NCBI GenBank assembly: GCA_026707185.1
Contig: JAPOXI010000100.1
Span: forward strand, 1 to 21,782
Source: Chloroflexota bacterium
GTDB lineage: Bacteria > Chloroflexota > UBA11872
Direction: 5' to 3'
DNA length: 21,782 nt
The position numbers and the translations under genes are program-made. Below the pieces are notes generated by a model. The model ran no database searches. It saw only the letters and a list, made by a program, of their open reading frames with translations, and was not told the origin of the DNA. Below, piece after piece: positions 7,089-13,964 of the stretch. Position 1 is the stretch's first letter. Each line of letters starts with the position of its first letter.

Positions 7089-8444
7089 TCAGAGCGCTTG
7101 CAACGTCTCCCGCAGCGCGCCCTCGTCCTTCGGCAACACCGTCCGCATGTCCAGACGCAGACGATCTGCCTGGATCCGTCCAATCACCGGACGCGAAGCC
7201 GCTCGCAGGCGCTGAGCCAGCGCCTCGGCGCCTCCCCGCGCCCTCACCACCTCGATCGCCACGCTTGGCAGCGTCTGGCCGGGCAGTGCCCCACCGCCCA
7301 CGGCCGCACGTGCATCCACCAGTCGCACGCCGGCCACGCCTGCGGAAACCCGTTCCGCCCGCTCGCGCACTTTGTCATTCCCGGCCGCGATCATCTGCCA
7401 TATCGGAACCGTCTCCGCGGCCTCGTCGCGCAGGTAATGCCCCAGCGTCGCGCGCAGCGCGGCAATGGTCATCTTGTCGGGACGCATCGCCCGCGCCAGC
7501 GGCCGCCGCGCAATCGGCGCAACCACCTCGTCGGACCCCACAATCACCCCGGCCTGGGGACCTCCCAGCAGCTTGTCACCCGAAAACGTCACCAGGTCCG
7601 CCCCGGCCTCCAGCGCCTCCCCGATCAGCGGCTCACGTGCCAGCCCGTAGACCGTCGTGTCCAGCAGCGCGCCGGAACCCAGGTCGTTGATCAGCAACAA
7701 CCCGCACTCACGCGCCAGGCTGGCCAACTCGCGCGCGTCCGGAGACTCCGTAAAGCCCACCTGCGCGAAGTTGCTGGGATGCACCCGCATAATTGCCGCC
7801 GTGTCGTCAGTCACAGCCCCTGCGTAGTCCGCAACTCGTGTCCGGTTCGTGGTCCCCACGTCTCGCAGTCGCGCACCACTAGCTTGCAGGATGTCCGGAA
7901 TCCGAAACCCGCCCCCGATCTCGATCGACTCCCCGCGCGCAACCAGCACCTCGCGACCTCGCGCATGCGCCTCCAGCGCCAGGAACACCGCTGCCGCGTT
8001 GTTGTTGAGCACCAGCGCCGCTTCTGCCCCTGTCACCTCGCGAACAACGTCCGAAATGTGGGTCGACCGCGAACCGCGCCGACCCGTCGCAAGGTCATAC
8101 TCAAGGTCGCTGTACCCCCCGGCCGCCGACCGAACCGCCTCCAATGCCCGCTCGCTCAACGGCGCTCGCCCCAGATTGGTGTGAATGATGACGCCCGTCG
8201 CATTGATCACCGGACGCGGCGCATCTGCCAGGACCAGGCGAGCGCGCACCGCCCCGGCCTCGGCAATGGCGTCAGGCGCGACGGCCGGTTGCCCCTGCCG
8301 CACCGCCCCGCGCACGACCTCGATCTCTTCCCGAGCGGCTCGCACCGCCACACGTGCCGGCACGTCCGGCGCCAGGCGCTCAATGGCCAGCGCAACGACT
8401 TCCACCGAGGGAATCGCTCGGAAACCCGACCCGGGCTTACTCAC
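7089..8444 (-). CDS. selA: L-seryl-tRNA(Sec) selenium transferase (selenocysteine synthase)
   Basis: This PLP enzyme turns Ser-tRNA(Sec) into Sec-tRNA(Sec) using selenophosphate. The SelA signature VINATGVIIHTNLGRAPLS is complete (about residues 79-97 from the start chosen here). SGDKLLGGPQAG carries the PLP-binding Lys291, and the family's GTTNRT block is present. I chose the GTG at 8444, one base after the apgM stop, giving 451 residues. A TTG at 8456 would add four residues and overlap apgM by 11 bases. A short N-terminal helix ending in AIPSVE matches the usual start. selB, selC and selD are not in this window. An intact selA implies the genome encodes selenoproteins, but none with an in-frame UGA is visible here. 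Confidence 0.94.
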   Translation of the reverse strand: MSKPGSGFRAIPSVEVVALAIERLAPDVPARVAVRAAREEIEVVRGAVRQGQPAVAPDAIAEAGAVRARLVLADAPRPVINATGVIIHTNLGRAPLSERALEAVRSAAGGYSDLEYDLATGRRGSRSTHISDVVREVTGAEAALVLNNNAAAVFLALEAHARGREVLVARGESIEIGGGFRIPDILQASGARLRDVGTTNRTRVADYAGAVTDDTAAIMRVHPSNFAQVGFTESPDARELASLARECGLLLINDLGSGALLDTTVYGLAREPLIGEALEAGADLVTFSGDKLLGGPQAGVIVGSDEVVAPIARRPLARAMRPDKMTIAALRATLGHYLRDEAAETVPIWQMIAAGNDKVRERAERVSAGVAGVRLVDARAAVGGGALPGQTLPSVAIEVVRARGGAEALAQRLRAASRPVIGRIQADRLRLDMRTVLPKDEGALRETLQAL

Positions 8445-8445
8445 C

Positions 8446-9651
8446 TCACGCCCCAAACTTCTGCAGCCGTCCGCCCTGCGCCAGCATTAGCCCCATGATC
8501 GATTGCGCTGGAAACACCCCCAGCGATCCCTGCCCACACGCACGCTCACCAAAGCTCTGCACAGTGTCGGGCAAGACACACCCGCCCCAGAACAGGCAAG
8601 GCACCGGATGCCACGAGTGCTGCCGCAGCAGCGACGGCGTCGAGTGATCCCCGGTCACAACCAGCACGTCGGGCCCAAGCTCCAGCAGCGCCGGTAAGCG
8701 CCGGTCCAACGCCTCGATCGCCGCCGCCTTCGCGTCAAAATCACCGTCCTCGCCCCGAGCGTCGGGCGCCTTGTGATGAATGAAGTAGTAGTCGTACTCG
8801 TTCCACACGTCGGCCACCGCTGCCATCTGGTCGTCCGCCGTATCCAACCCGTCAACCACCGCCATGCCCGCCACTCGGGCCAGCCCCTTGTACATCGGGT
8901 ACGTCGCAAGGCACACCGGCTGCAACCCATAGAGTGAATGCAGACTTTGCAGTTCGGGTAGCCCGGCGTACCCCCGCATCAGCACGAAGTTCGCCGGCGA
9001 TTCATGTCGAATGCACTCCCGCACGGCCTCGGTAACCAACCGCAGCACCGCACTCGTGTGCTGGGCTGTCGCGTTCAGAGGCTCCGGTTCGAGGGGAGGA
9101 ACGCCCACCGCCTGCGGGTCAGTCTCCTGAACCGCCGGGGATAGATACGCGCCACGAATGATCAGCACCGCCCGGTGCTGCGACTCGGTGGCAAACTCCA
9201 GTTCGACCCCCGCAACCTCAAGTGCATTCAGCTTCGCAACCAGTTCCTGATTCACACTTGTCTCGATCCGGCCGGCCCTGCGGTCAGCCACATGGCCCTG
9301 GTCATCCAGCGTGCAGAAATTCAACCGCACCCCAAGATCGCCAGCGTCAAGCTGCAGGCCCAGTCCCAGCGCCGACAACGCGCCGCGGCCGATATTCGAA
9401 GCCACCGGGTCGTACCCAAACAGCGCCAGGTGCCCCGGGCCGCTCCCCGGTGTGATACCCAGCCCAATCGGCTGGCTGAGTCCAGCCTGGCCCTCCGCGG
9501 CCAGCCGGTCCAGGTTCGGGGTGCTGGCCGCCTCCAATTCGGTCGGTCCGCCCGCCTCGTGCGGCATACCGCCCAGACCATCGAGCACCAGCAGTACCAG
9601 CTTCGTGTGAGCCGGCTGCGCCAGCGACTGCAGAAGGTCGAGATCGGCCAA
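8446..9651 (-). CDS. apgM: 2,3-bisphosphoglycerate-independent phosphoglycerate mutase, archaeal type
   Basis: This glycolysis enzyme interconverts 3- and 2-phosphoglycerate. It belongs to the archaeal-type alkaline-phosphatase-fold mutases of about 400 residues. KLVLLVLDGLGG (17-28) holds the first metal-binding Asp24. ELEAASTPNLDRLA (39-52) and GITPGSGPGHLALFGYDP (65-82) are family signatures, the latter carrying the likely phosphorylated Ser70. The C-terminal VVTGDHSTPS supplies further metal ligands. I start it at TTG 9651 because the product then reads MADLDLLQSL, which resembles the usual start of bacterial relatives. The ATG at 9684 would add 11 odd residues that are encoded across a hairpin. 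It is the first gene of the long minus-strand run. Confidence 0.92.
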   Translation of the reverse strand: MADLDLLQSLAQPAHTKLVLLVLDGLGGMPHEAGGPTELEAASTPNLDRLAAEGQAGLSQPIGLGITPGSGPGHLALFGYDPVASNIGRGALSALGLGLQLDAGDLGVRLNFCTLDDQGHVADRRAGRIETSVNQELVAKLNALEVAGVELEFATESQHRAVLIIRGAYLSPAVQETDPQAVGVPPLEPEPLNATAQHTSAVLRLVTEAVRECIRHESPANFVLMRGYAGLPELQSLHSLYGLQPVCLATYPMYKGLARVAGMAVVDGLDTADDQMAAVADVWNEYDYYFIHHKAPDARGEDGDFDAKAAAIEALDRRLPALLELGPDVLVVTGDHSTPSLLRQHSWHPVPCLFWGGCVLPDTVQSFGERACGQGSLGVFPAQSIMGLMLAQGGRLQKFGA

Positions 9652-9664
9652 GGGACGGCACGCC

Positions 9665-9680
9665 GGGGAACAGCTTCCCC
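9665..9680 (-). other. Short perfect hairpin at the 5' end of apgM
   Basis: A 6-bp GC-rich stem (GGGGAA at 9665-9670 with TTCCCC at 9675-9680) encloses a 4-base loop. In the apgM transcript it lies 13 bases before the preferred TTG start and just inside the frame if the ATG at 9684 is used. No U-run follows, so it is not an intrinsic terminator. It may affect translation initiation. Confidence 0.4.
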
Positions 9681-9845
9681 ACATTATCTGGCCGCCCGTC
9701 CCTATCGCGACCCTTCAGTACGCGCGCGAGCAAGCCCGACCGGCGCCAGGATCGTTCACACGCCGCCACCGACCACGAATCGCCACGCGCTTCTGCGTCC
9801 CTCGGTGCTAGCCTCAATCAGACCCGTCAAAATCCTTACCGAGCT

Positions 9846-10928
9846 ATGTCCGCCCGAGTCCTCGTTGCCATGAGCGGCGGTGTCGACAGCTCCGTCGCGG
9901 CCGCGCTGCTTGCCCGTGACGGCTACGACGTCGTCGGCGTCACCTTCAACCAGTGGCCCGCCGACCTCATGGCCCGGTCCACCGGCAACGGCTGCTGCAC
10001 CCCCGACACCATCGACGATGCCCGCCGCGTCTGCGCCATCCTGGGTGTCCCCCACTACGTCATCGACTACCGGCGGGAATTCGAAACTGCCGTCATCGAT
10101 CCCTGGGTCAAGGCCTACCTCAACGGCCAGACCCCCAACCCCTGCATCATGTGCAATCGCTCCGTGCGCTTCGGATCCTTCCTCACCAGGGCCGACGAAC
10201 TCGGTGCCAACTTCATCGCCACCGGCCACTACGCCCGCGTCGAGTCCGACAAGACAAGCGGACGCTTTCGCCTCCTCACCGCATTGGACCCGGGCAAGGA
10301 CCAGTCATACGTATTGCACGTACTCGGCCAGCGGCAGCTCGCCAGGACACTCTTGCCGTTGGGCCATCTGACGAAGCGTGAAGTCAGGCGGCTCGCCGCC
10401 GAATTCGACCTGCCCGTCGCCTTCAAGGCGGATAGCCAGGAAATCTGCTTCGTGCCCGACAACGATCACGCCGGGTACGTACGCGCCCACGGATCCACTG
10501 GCCCCGGCGACATCGTCGACACGGCCGGTCAGGTCGTCGGGCGACACGACGGCCTTGAGGCGGTCACTCCCGGCCAGCGTCGCGGTCTGAATCTCGGCGG
10601 CGGCTCCGTTCGCCGCTACGTCGTCGAACTGGACCCCGCCGCCAACCGGGTCACCGTCGGTGCTCGTGATGAGAGTCGCGCGCGACAGATTCAAGTGCGG
10701 GACGTCAACTGGGTCGACGATGTGCCGCCGTCCGCGCCACGACGCGTCGGTGTCCGCACCCGCTACCGAATGCCACTCGAGGATGCAACGCTCGTCATGG
10801 CTCCAGGCGGAGTCACCCTCCAATTTGGCGAGCCGACCTGGGCGCCTGCGCCGGGACAGGCGGCCGTCTTTTACGCCGGCGACCAGGTCCTGGGCGGCGG
10901 CACAGTGGCCGCGGTAACGGCCCGATGA
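9846..10928 (+). CDS. mnmA: tRNA-specific 2-thiouridylase
   Basis: MnmA activates uridine-34 with ATP and inserts sulfur to make 2-thiouridine in the wobble position of tRNA-Lys, -Glu and -Gln. The 360-residue product has the PP-loop SGGVDSS (10-16). Catalytic Cys103 lies in NPCIMCNR (98-105) and the partner Cys201 in DSQEICFV. GHYAR and GKDQSYVL are further PP-loop-domain blocks, and the C-terminal part has the usual beta-barrel length. All key residues are present. It diverges from apgM across a gap of 161-194 bases, depending on the apgM start. Its stop overlaps the next start as ATGA, so a zinc-ribbon protein is co-translated. I found no convincing promoter. Confidence 0.96.
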   Translation: MSARVLVAMSGGVDSSVAAALLARDGYDVVGVTFNQWPADLMARSTGNGCCTPDTIDDARRVCAILGVPHYVIDYRREFETAVIDPWVKAYLNGQTPNPCIMCNRSVRFGSFLTRADELGANFIATGHYARVESDKTSGRFRLLTALDPGKDQSYVLHVLGQRQLARTLLPLGHLTKREVRRLAAEFDLPVAFKADSQEICFVPDNDHAGYVRAHGSTGPGDIVDTAGQVVGRHDGLEAVTPGQRRGLNLGGGSVRRYVVELDPAANRVTVGARDESRARQIQVRDVNWVDDVPPSAPRRVGVRTRYRMPLEDATLVMAPGGVTLQFGEPTWAPAPGQAAVFYAGDQVLGGGTVAAVTAR

Positions 10929-11260
10929 ACGCGAATCCTCAACCCCACGAAGACTCGTACTGCCCGCGCTGCTTTCGGCTTGTCCTGCACGACGTCGTCT
11001 TCTGCCAATACTGTGGCCAATTCATCCACCAGAACGCCCCGTCCGACTCCCGGCCCTGGGACACACGTGCGCCGGAAATTCCCGCCGCAGCGCCAGTGGC
11101 CGCACCGGCGGCGCCAGACATTGACCTTCCCGAAGATGCGCTCCCGTACGGTGCCGCGGGCGGCGCGGCCGGCGACGAGACGCCACCCGAGACTGCCGAT
11201 ACCCAGCTACCCGCGTCGTCCGATCCGTCTACTGAAAGAACCGATACCGAATCAGCTTGA
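10925..11260 (+). CDS. Small zinc-ribbon protein with acidic, Ala/Pro-rich tail
   Basis: The 111-residue product begins with a zinc ribbon formed by Cys13, Cys16, Cys27 and Cys30 (CPRC-x10-CQYC), followed by an apparently disordered tail rich in Ala, Pro, Asp, Glu and Thr from about residue 40 to the end. No membrane helix is present. Its ATG overlaps the mnmA stop by 4 bases, so it should be made together with MnmA. Its 3' end overlaps the converging glycosyltransferase gene by 32 bases. The zinc ribbon could bind nucleic acid or protein, but no named family is recognised. Confidence 0.8.
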   Translation: MNANPQPHEDSYCPRCFRLVLHDVVFCQYCGQFIHQNAPSDSRPWDTRAPEIPAAAPVAAPAAPDIDLPEDALPYGAAGGAAGDETPPETADTQLPASSDPSTERTDTESA

Positions 11261-11909
11261 TGACGGCCTCCGGCCCGTCAACCCACCAGCGCAACTTCTT
11301 TTTCTCCTCACGAGCCTCGTAACGAATCGGGACCTGCGCAATCTGCTCACCGGCCGTCACGAATGCGGCAGTCAACTCAACCTCGAGATCGAACGAGTCA
11401 GCCTGGAGCGTCACGCCCTCCAGCACCTCGCGCCGCCACATCTTGTAGCAAGTCTCCATGTCCCGGATGGCAACGCCGTAGAGCACATTGGTCAGCAACG
11501 TGAGCGCCTGGTTCCCGACGCGCAGCAGGAATCGCTGGCTACTGAAATCCCGGTAGCCGTACACCACCCGCGCCTCGCCCGACTCGATCAGCTTCAGCAT
11601 CGGAAGAAAATCATTCGGGTGATACTCCAGGTCGGCGTCCTGGATCACGATCACGTCGCCGCTGGCCTCGGCCAGCCCCGTGCGCACCGCGGCGCCCTTG
11701 CCCTGATTGACAGGGTGTTCAACCACCCGCACGCCCGAAACATCGGCCTCGATAATGGCATCCAGCGTCCGGTCGGTCGAGCTGTCATCAACCACGATGA
11801 TCTCGGTATCGAGCTCCAGGGCCGATACCCGCTCCAGAACCAGCGCAATCGTCTCCGCCTCGTTGAATGCGGGAACGATCACGCTCAGCTTGATCTGAGA
11901 CCTCGCCAT
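11229..11909 (-). CDS. Family 2 glycosyltransferase (dolichyl-phosphate mannosyltransferase-like)
   Basis: This 226-residue GT-A-fold enzyme transfers a sugar from a nucleotide donor, probably to a lipid carrier or surface glycan. SVIVPAFNEAETI (9-21) opens the fold, VVDDSSTDRT (39-48) binds the nucleotide, and DAD at 91-93 is the metal-binding DxD motif. NQGKGAAVRTG (68-78) is typical of the DPM1-like subgroup. There is no C-terminal membrane segment, so it is likely a soluble or peripheral enzyme. It overlaps the upstream glycosyltransferase gene by 25 bases. At its other end it converges on the zinc-ribbon gene, with 32 shared coding bases. Confidence 0.9.
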   Translation of the reverse strand: MARSQIKLSVIVPAFNEAETIALVLERVSALELDTEIIVVDDSSTDRTLDAIIEADVSGVRVVEHPVNQGKGAAVRTGLAEASGDVIVIQDADLEYHPNDFLPMLKLIESGEARVVYGYRDFSSQRFLLRVGNQALTLLTNVLYGVAIRDMETCYKMWRREVLEGVTLQADSFDLEVELTAAFVTAGEQIAQVPIRYEAREEKKKLRWWVDGPEAVIKLIRYRFFQ

Positions 11910-12610
11910 AGCTGGATTATGTCAAGAAATGAATTCAAAATCACCCTGGGGCTGTTCCCGGACTGCACGCCCGCCCGCCGCGGATAGTGAGTCACACCCA
12001 CCTGCGTGAAGCTGTGCCCACCCCGCAAGGCACGCGCGATCAACTCCGCCGAGATTGCGGCCCCACGACCAGAAATGAAGTCCTCCACGGGCACCGCCTC
12101 GCGTCGGTACAGCTTGAACCCACAGTCCAGGTCCCGCACGCGAAACCCCAGCAAAATGCGTACCGATAGGCCCCACAGCCAGGCGTTGAGCCGCCGATAG
12201 AACGGGTCGGCTCGGTTAATCCGGTACCCCAGCACGAAACCGTGATCATTCAGCGCATGCACAACGGCTGGCAAGTCGGCCAGCGAAAACTGCCCATCGC
12301 CATCGGCGCAGAAGATCAGGTCGCCCTTCGCAGATTCAAACCCTGTCCGCAGAGCCCGTCCATAGCCGAAGTTGGTCGGATGCGAGACCACGCGCACCCG
12401 CGAGTCCCGCTCCGCGATGGCCCCCGCGCGCGCCGCCGTGTCATCCGTCGATCCGTCATCAACGATGATGATCTCAAAATCGTCCGCAACGGCCGGCAAA
12501 TGCTCCACCGCGTTGCCGATCACCTGCTCAACGTTTTCTTCTTCGTTATGGCACGGAAAGAAGACACTAATCGAGGTCCACGGCCTCACGCCCTCGGAAG
12601 CATCCCGCAA
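11885..12610 (-). CDS. Family 2 glycosyltransferase
   Basis: A second, distinct GT2 enzyme (241 residues from the start chosen). ISVFFPCHNEEENVEQV (14-30), IVDDGSTDDT (49-58), NFGYGRALRTGF (80-91) and the DGDGQ motif (103-107) mark the donor and metal site. Lys166 lies in DLDCGFKLYRREAV, a block common in polyprenyl-phosphate glycosyltransferases. I use TTG 12610 because GGGGGA lies 5 bases upstream and the protein then begins close to the first beta-strand. An ATG at 12748 would add 46 residues with no family character. It runs straight into the next glycosyltransferase gene with a 25-base overlap, so the two probably act in one glycan pathway. Confidence 0.88.
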   Translation of the reverse strand: MRDASEGVRPWTSISVFFPCHNEEENVEQVIGNAVEHLPAVADDFEIIIVDDGSTDDTAARAGAIAERDSRVRVVSHPTNFGYGRALRTGFESAKGDLIFCADGDGQFSLADLPAVVHALNDHGFVLGYRINRADPFYRRLNAWLWGLSVRILLGFRVRDLDCGFKLYRREAVPVEDFISGRGAAISAELIARALRGGHSFTQVGVTHYPRRAGVQSGNSPRVILNSFLDIIQLWRGLRSS

Positions 12611-12747
12611 ATCGGTCCCCCGTTTAGAAGCCGGCTGGGCGCGAATCCATGGCCCATCGCCATTCGTCCGCCGGTGACTATGGCACACCGTGGTCAGCCG
12701 CTGGTACGCGGCATAATCCCATGTGTATTCCGCACGGGACCGGGCCA

Positions 12748-13575
12748 ATGCGCGTTTCCTTCACCACCTACTCCGCACCCGCCTGGCCGCTCCAGCGACA
12801 CATCGCCGTCGCGACCGCCACGGGCTGTGATGGACTGGAACTCCGAAACCTCGACGGCCAGCCCATTGATCCGGCAATGCCTGCCGAAGGCCGCACGGCA
12901 ATCTTCGAGGCGGTTGCGGATGCCGGACTCGAAATCTGCGTCGTCGGCAGCAGCGCCCGCTTCGCCTTCCCGTCGCTCGCTGAACGGCGGCAGGAGATCG
13001 ATCGTGCCATGGCCTTTGTCGAACTCGCCGATGCCTGGGACGCCCCCATCGTCCGCGTCTTTGGCGGCAACTACGACCCGGGACCCTCCGACGACGAAGT
13101 CAACGGCTGGGTCGCCGAGGCCCTGCGCGAAGTCGCCGTCGCGGCCGACCCGTTCGGCATCCGCCTTGCCCTGGAGACCCACGACGCCTTCTCAACCGGC
13201 CAGCGCGTTCGGCGCGTCCTCGACCTTGCCGACCACACCGGCATTGGCGTGGTCTGGGACTTCGCCCATCCCGTCCGCCACGGCGAGACCGTCGACCAGA
13301 CCTGGGATCTCATCCACCGCGACGTCATCCACGCGCATTTCAAGGACATGAAGCGCACCGGTGGAGGTCGCGACGGTTGGGAGTCCGTGGGCCCTGGCGA
13401 AGGCGACCTTCCGTTGCCTGCCATGGTCAGCCGACTCGTCCAGTCGAACTACGACGGCTACATCTCCACCGAATGGGAAGGTCGCCACCCAGAGGGCGCC
13501 GACGACCCCACCGACATGCTGCGTGCGCACACGGCATCCATTCGAGACCTGATCGCGGCGGCACGTCACGGCTGA
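12748..13575 (+). CDS. Sugar phosphate isomerase/epimerase-like TIM-barrel protein
   Basis: This 275-residue protein fits the AP-endonuclease-2/xylose-isomerase-like TIM-barrel family. Probable metal ligands sit at the ends of strands: Glu143 in LALETHD, Asp171 in VVWDFAHP, His197 in HAHFKD and Glu242 in ISTEWE. These match the usual E-D-H-E arrangement of sugar and inosose isomerases and epimerases in this group. The start at ATG 12748 gives the family-like N-terminus MRVSFTTYSA; an in-frame upstream start at 12649 would add 33 uncharacteristic residues. It diverges from the glycosyltransferase pair and is followed by the trp promoter, so it appears to be a single-gene unit. The substrate is unknown. 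Confidence 0.88.
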   Translation: MRVSFTTYSAPAWPLQRHIAVATATGCDGLELRNLDGQPIDPAMPAEGRTAIFEAVADAGLEICVVGSSARFAFPSLAERRQEIDRAMAFVELADAWDAPIVRVFGGNYDPGPSDDEVNGWVAEALREVAVAADPFGIRLALETHDAFSTGQRVRRVLDLADHTGIGVVWDFAHPVRHGETVDQTWDLIHRDVIHAHFKDMKRTGGGRDGWESVGPGEGDLPLPAMVSRLVQSNYDGYISTEWEGRHPEGADDPTDMLRAHTASIRDLIAAARHG

Positions 13576-13627
13576 CATCGCCACGCGCCGTCCGAGCGCG
13601 CCGCACCCGCGATGTCCGAATTAACCG

Positions 13628-13656
13628 TTGACGCGCAATCGCCTCACCTCTACGCT
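13628..13656 (+). promoter_or_regulatory. Sigma-70-type promoter of the trp operon
   Basis: TTGACG at 13628-13633 and TACGCT at 13651-13656 are separated by exactly 17 bases. They match the -35 and -10 consensus at five of six and three of six positions. Transcription would begin near 13663, just before the T-box Stem I. It is the best promoter-like pair noticed in the window. Confidence 0.65.
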
Positions 13657-13663
13657 TGCCCTC

Positions 13664-13936
13664 GAAAAGGCGTTGATCGGGACGAGTACGCGCGACCTTC
13701 CACGCCAGAGAATCGGGCCTTGCGCTGTAAGCCCGATCGTGGAAACTGCGTCGAATGGCCCCGTGAGCCGCGGACCGAACGGTATCGCCCAGTAGGCTCC
13801 GACGGAGGCCCGCCGTTATCCGGGCAGGGTATCGAGTCCTTGGCTCCGTACCTGTGAGGAGCGCTTTCGGCGCTCGAAGTTGGGGTGGCACCGCGAAGGC
13901 CACAAACCTCTCGCCCCCTGTCGCGAGAGGTTTTCT
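13664..13936 (+). promoter_or_regulatory. Tryptophan T-box riboswitch leader
   Basis: This untranslated leader senses the charging of tRNA-Trp. Stem I contains the kink-turn-like GACGAGTA (13681-13688), then two nested helices (13698-13704 with 13738-13744; 13712-13718 with 13731-13737) with an AGAGA bulge at 13707-13711. The specifier loop GAATGG gives codon UGG at 13756-13758, which is Trp. GCCGTTATC near 13812-13820 fits the Stem II pseudoknot region. A stable hairpin (13859-13864 with 13870-13875) precedes the T-box GGGGTGGCACCGCG at 13882-13895. Its UGGC bulge (13886-13889) would pair with GCCA, matching the G73 discriminator of bacterial tRNA-Trp. The element precedes trpE and ends in an intrinsic terminator, so uncharged tRNA-Trp should allow read-through. 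Confidence 0.95.
13904..13936 (+). terminator. Intrinsic terminator of the trp T-box
   Basis: An 11-bp perfect stem (13904-13914 with 13923-13933) with an 8-base loop is followed by a short U-rich run (TTTTCT at 13931-13936). The 5' arm overlaps the C-rich segment that would pair with the T-box GGGG in the alternative antiterminator, giving a mutually exclusive switch. Confidence 0.92.
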
Positions 13937-13951
13937 GCTTTAAGGCGCCGG

Positions 13952-13958
13952 AAGGAGG
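13952..13958 (+). promoter_or_regulatory. Strong ribosome binding site of trpE
   Basis: AAGGAGG lies 6 bases before the trpE ATG at 13965 and downstream of the T-box terminator, so it is transcribed only after antitermination. It is unusually complete compared with most starts in this window and fixes the trpE start. Confidence 0.85.
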
Positions 13959-13964
13959 GGCCAC

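Noticed and set aside
12611..12748. N-terminal extension of the second glycosyltransferase to ATG 12748
   Set aside because: The 46 added residues have no glycosyltransferase character and overlap the start of the divergent TIM-barrel gene. TTG 12610 has GGGGGA at 5 bases.
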